Origin: SYOC01 sp964441775
GTDB lineage: Bacteria > Desulfobacterota > Binatia > Bin18
Length of the DNA: 64,000 nt
Direction of reading: 5' to 3'
NCBI GenBank assembly: GCA_964441775.1
Contig: CAYTVL010000005.1
Coordinates: 62,001-126,000, forward strand
Shown: piece by piece, positions 61,829-64,000 of the stretch
Layout: the number at the start of each line of letters is the position of its first letter
Numbering within the stretch: position 1 is the first letter of the stretch
Notes under the pieces: generated by a model
The model's input: the letters and a program-made list of their open reading frames with translations, nothing else
Databases searched by the model: none
What the model was told of the DNA's origin: nothing
Position numbers and translations under genes: made by a program

Positions 61829-62305
61829 CTAATGCGAGGGATCAAACTCAAAGTGCAAGGGTTCTGGGTGTGACGTTGGCTTGCGCTCTTCCGTCTTTAC
61901 CCCCACTTGCCCGGGCTGGCTTGCCGGGACGGTGGTCTCCCGCTTGGGAAAAATCATAATTTTGTTGATCCGCTCCGGCGCGTTGACCGCTCGCGTGAGG
62001 TACACATAATTGGTGTAGCGCCCTAGCCGTCCAAGCGCTTCCTCCAGAGAGAGTTGCGCAAAGGTGAGCGTGATCTGCTCCTGTGCTGGTAGCTGCCCCA
62101 CCACTTCGATATTCATCCGTCGCCCAATCTCCTCCAGAATCGCTTGGACTGACGCATGCTCGGCCTCGAGCGAGAGGCGCTGGTTTTGGATGGTAAGGAC
62201 AAACGCGGGCGGGGCTATTGCTGGAATCTCGGACTGCGGCAGACTTTCAGCTGCCATTAGGAGGGTGAGGAAGAGGAGGAAATATACCAGGACCTTTACG
62301 CGCAT
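61829..62305 (-). CDS. STN-domain secreted protein
   Basis: 158 aa with a signal peptide (VLVYFLLFLTLLMAAESL). Central ~70 residues (QNQRLSLEAEHASVQAILEE, IGRRMNIEVVGQ, ITLTFAQLSLEEALGRLGRY) form the secretin/TonB short N-terminal (STN) domain, here without secretin or receptor part. The C terminus is Pro/Thr/Glu-rich. It may be a periplasmic partner of the product or an adaptor for export. First gene of the minus-strand RiPP operon, 15 nt ahead of B2; GGCGGAGCC precedes ATG 62305. Confidence 0.75.
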   Translation of the reverse strand: MRVKVLVYFLLFLTLLMAAESLPQSEIPAIAPPAFVLTIQNQRLSLEAEHASVQAILEEIGRRMNIEVVGQLPAQEQITLTFAQLSLEEALGRLGRYTNYVYLTRAVNAPERINKIMIFPKRETTVPASQPGQVGVKTEERKPTSHPEPLHFEFDPSH

Positions 62306-63050
62306 GGCTCCGCCCTTTCTGTATGGCAGGGACACCAGGCAGGAGCGGCGTGCCGGGCCTCATGGGGTCCTACCTTCTCGGGAAACCTCAGTCGCTTAGG
62401 GAGAGCAACCGAAAGGCTTGCAACTACATCCTGGTATCCCGACATTCCAATGGGAAAAGACAACCATGAACAAGAAAACATCAGAGATCTGTACTGTGCT
62501 CTCCTCCACGTGCTCCGCTATCACAAATAAAAGCGCCTTAGGACATCCGTACATGAGAACGGGACCGAACAAGAGCTAAAGAGCCAAACCGTCAGCTGCA
62601 AGAGAAGCGGGAGAGCAAGCGCGGCCTAGGAGAAGAGTGTGGAAAAGATCAATTTGAGTGAGACACTGTCGCAGCCTGCACGATCCGCGCTCACCAGAAG
62701 GGCCAGAAGACACAACCCTCCTTTTTCTCTCGGCGGCTCAGAAGTTTTTTCCGCCGTCTGTTGTTTCTCTACCGCGTGTGCCATTCCTTTGGCAAGCTCT
62801 ACAATGCTTCAATTTTTTAGTTTCCTATGGACGAATTTCTTCCAGGTGAGGCCATACCGCTCATTGTCGTGTTGCTTCATTTCCGTCCAAAACGACTACC
62901 CAAATCCCTATCTCCACTTGCATGTCGGAAGGTTGTCCTATTAACGAAAGGAATCCTCTTTGTCATGGACTCATGCTGGCCCCTCTGAAGCTGTTAAGAG
63001 AGACAGTCCATCTCAAAAGAACTTCTCATACTGCCAGAATGCCTGGGAGA
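62306..63050. other. Intergenic region upstream of the RiPP operon
   Basis: About 745 bases. Promoter of the RiPP operon is expected at its left side. Plus-strand frames at 62639-62944 have no ribosome-binding site or familiar sequence. The right end may be decayed coding sequence continuing the gene at 63051, but no clear extension was found. Confidence 0.35.
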
Positions 63051-63764
63051 TCAGGCAAAAAGTTTTGCGAAACCAAGAGCAAACGCAGCCCCGAGAGAGG
63101 GACCAGCAAGAGTGAGGAGCGGCTTGCCGTCGCGTCTGTGCAGCCGCCAGCGCACATCCCACTCTTGTCGCCACAGCCCCATTCCTTCAATACAGAAGCG
63201 CGCGTTTTCTTCTGCTTGGCGAAAGTCTGCATCTCGCATGAATGCGAGCTCGGGAACGGAGTAGCACTCTCTCCTCCCATCTCCAAGCAACTCTAAGGTC
63301 AGCGTGGCTCCAACTCCTTCGCTTCGAGCAGTGTCTACAAGGAAGACTGCGAGTGAAAGGCTCTGTATTGCCGTCCGGAGCGGTTCCCCGACAAGCGCAA
63401 GCATAAGATCGCGGCAGAATCCAACTGGCATAGAGACAGCAACTAATTCTGGCGCAGCAGCGAGCAGTTGCCGTGGGGCGTCCTCCTGCGCCCGGCAGAC
63501 GGCGAGGCTACAGCGTAGATAAGTCCTCACAATTTGTGCGGTCTCTGCCTCAGCAAATTGTAGGATGTCCTGCATTAGTGAGTCACGCGCCTCTAGCCAG
63601 GTCTCTAACGTTGTTCGATCGTTTCTGTGCACTGCCTCGCGACACGCGGTAAGCCACCCGCCTCTCGCTAACATTCTCCACATTGCTCGCTTGTCAGATT
63701 CGCGCTCAGCTCTGCGCCATGCCGCTTCAATATCGTTGAACGTCTGGATCTGGTCTAATGGCAT
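63051..63764 (-). CDS. Protein of unknown function, possibly truncated
   Basis: 237 aa, soluble, helical in the first half (FNDIEAAWRRAERESDKRAM; LARGGWLTACREAVHRNDRT) and mixed in the second. It ends LTLAGPSLGAAFALGFAKLF, a motif that in larger bacterial multi-domain proteins precedes a Lon-protease-like domain. Here the stop follows at once, so the gene may be truncated or this may be a short family. Begins 15 nt after the preceding partial gene, so the two form an operon. No function assigned. Confidence 0.55.
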   Translation of the reverse strand: MPLDQIQTFNDIEAAWRRAERESDKRAMWRMLARGGWLTACREAVHRNDRTTLETWLEARDSLMQDILQFAEAETAQIVRTYLRCSLAVCRAQEDAPRQLLAAAPELVAVSMPVGFCRDLMLALVGEPLRTAIQSLSLAVFLVDTARSEGVGATLTLELLGDGRRECYSVPELAFMRDADFRQAEENARFCIEGMGLWRQEWDVRWRLHRRDGKPLLTLAGPSLGAAFALGFAKLFA

Positions 63765-63779
63765 ACGCGCCTCCGGCGC

Positions 63780-64000
63780 TCAGGTTGCCTTGCCCGGAGG
63801 CGCAACCTCGAATACGAGTTCATAAGCGCCTTGAAAATCTGTCTGAGAGCCGATGGAACACCACCCTTCCCACTTGCCTGGGGTCCTTGCCGGTTCCAGA
63901 GTGAGACGATGACTGTATTGCACGCGCTTGCTGTCCTGATCGACCAGGCTAAAGACGACGAGACATCCGGCAAAACGTTCCTCGCTGGTTTCGAAGGCAA
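63780..64000 (-). CDS. Unknown beta-rich protein, partial at window edge
   Basis: Only the last 73 residues are inside the window (GCLVVFSLVDQDSKRVQYSH; GKWEGWCSIGSQTDFQGAYE; LVFEVAPPGKAT then stop). Alternating strands suggest a beta-sandwich. It is upstream of, and in operon with, the gene at 63764. No family recognised. Confidence 0.55.
   Translation of the reverse strand, partial: AFETSEERFAGCLVVFSLVDQDSKRVQYSHRLTLEPARTPGKWEGWCSIGSQTDFQGAYELVFEVAPPGKAT

Noticed and set aside
62639..62944. 101-codon plus-strand gene
   Set aside because: No ribosome-binding site, no recognisable sequence, and overlapping frames of similar length; treated as non-coding.

Overview
The window (64 kb, GC-rich, no rRNA or tRNA gene seen) looks like chromosome from an uncultured, deltaproteobacteria-like lineage. 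The very large cyclase/AAA/TPR regulators, paired Baeyer-Villiger monooxygenases, an AOR operon and three families of palindromic intergenic repeats are the sort of content found in Tectomicrobia/Entotheonella or Binatota-type genomes. That placement is inference; no phylogenetic marker is present.

Layout. (1) 0-10 kb: a two-gene module, a small DUF4242 protein divergent from a ~1200-aa class III cyclase/STAND ATPase/TPR regulator, is present twice in tandem. Between the copies lie a frameshifted GIY-YIG nuclease gene, an orphan Phd-type antitoxin and a repeat element split by a second small element. (2) 10-25 kb: metabolic and housekeeping genes: enoyl-CoA hydratase-like, NTF2-like and D-2-hydroxyacid dehydrogenase genes, a secreted sedolisin-type protease, an RNA methyltransferase, a four-gene aldehyde:ferredoxin oxidoreductase operon (AorB-AorA-AorC plus a MoaD-like protein), an RND pump with its adaptor, a PAPS sulfotransferase and a molybdopterin oxidoreductase fused to pentapeptide repeats. 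(3) 26-36 kb: a first Baeyer-Villiger monooxygenase followed directly by the tail of a dead cyclase/TPR regulator, a secreted protein, a TetR repressor with clear operators controlling a D-aminoacylase-type amidohydrolase and probably a second monooxygenase, and an MgtC-like protein.

(4) 36.4-50.1 kb is the most unusual region: about sixteen tightly packed plus-strand genes, mostly without recognisable families. They encode paralogous beta-rich proteins that read like particle or capsid structural proteins (two of one family, three copies of a second domain, one further jelly-roll-like protein), a Tyr-rich EAPE..GY repeat protein and a fibre-like protein. Interspersed are a transglutaminase-like cysteine enzyme, M15, M23 and M35-like metallopeptidases, an OmpA-like protein and an alpha/beta hydrolase. 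There is no terminase, portal, sheath, integrase or replication gene. I read it as a candidate uncharacterised particle or surface-assembly system. It is preceded by two identical-geometry palindromes and followed by a winged-helix/AAA/TPR regulator and a sigma-54 activator.

(5) 54.8-62.3 kb: a minus-strand RiPP-type cluster with a 68-aa precursor whose leader resembles lasso leaders, a B2-type transglutaminase-like protease, a PqqD-like (B1) protein, an HPr-kinase-like ATPase, a radical SAM enzyme, a nucleotidyltransferase, an STN-domain protein and secreted proteins. It lacks the asparagine-synthetase-like lasso cyclase, so it is not a canonical lasso system. The last 1 kb holds two genes of unknown function, one cut by the window edge.
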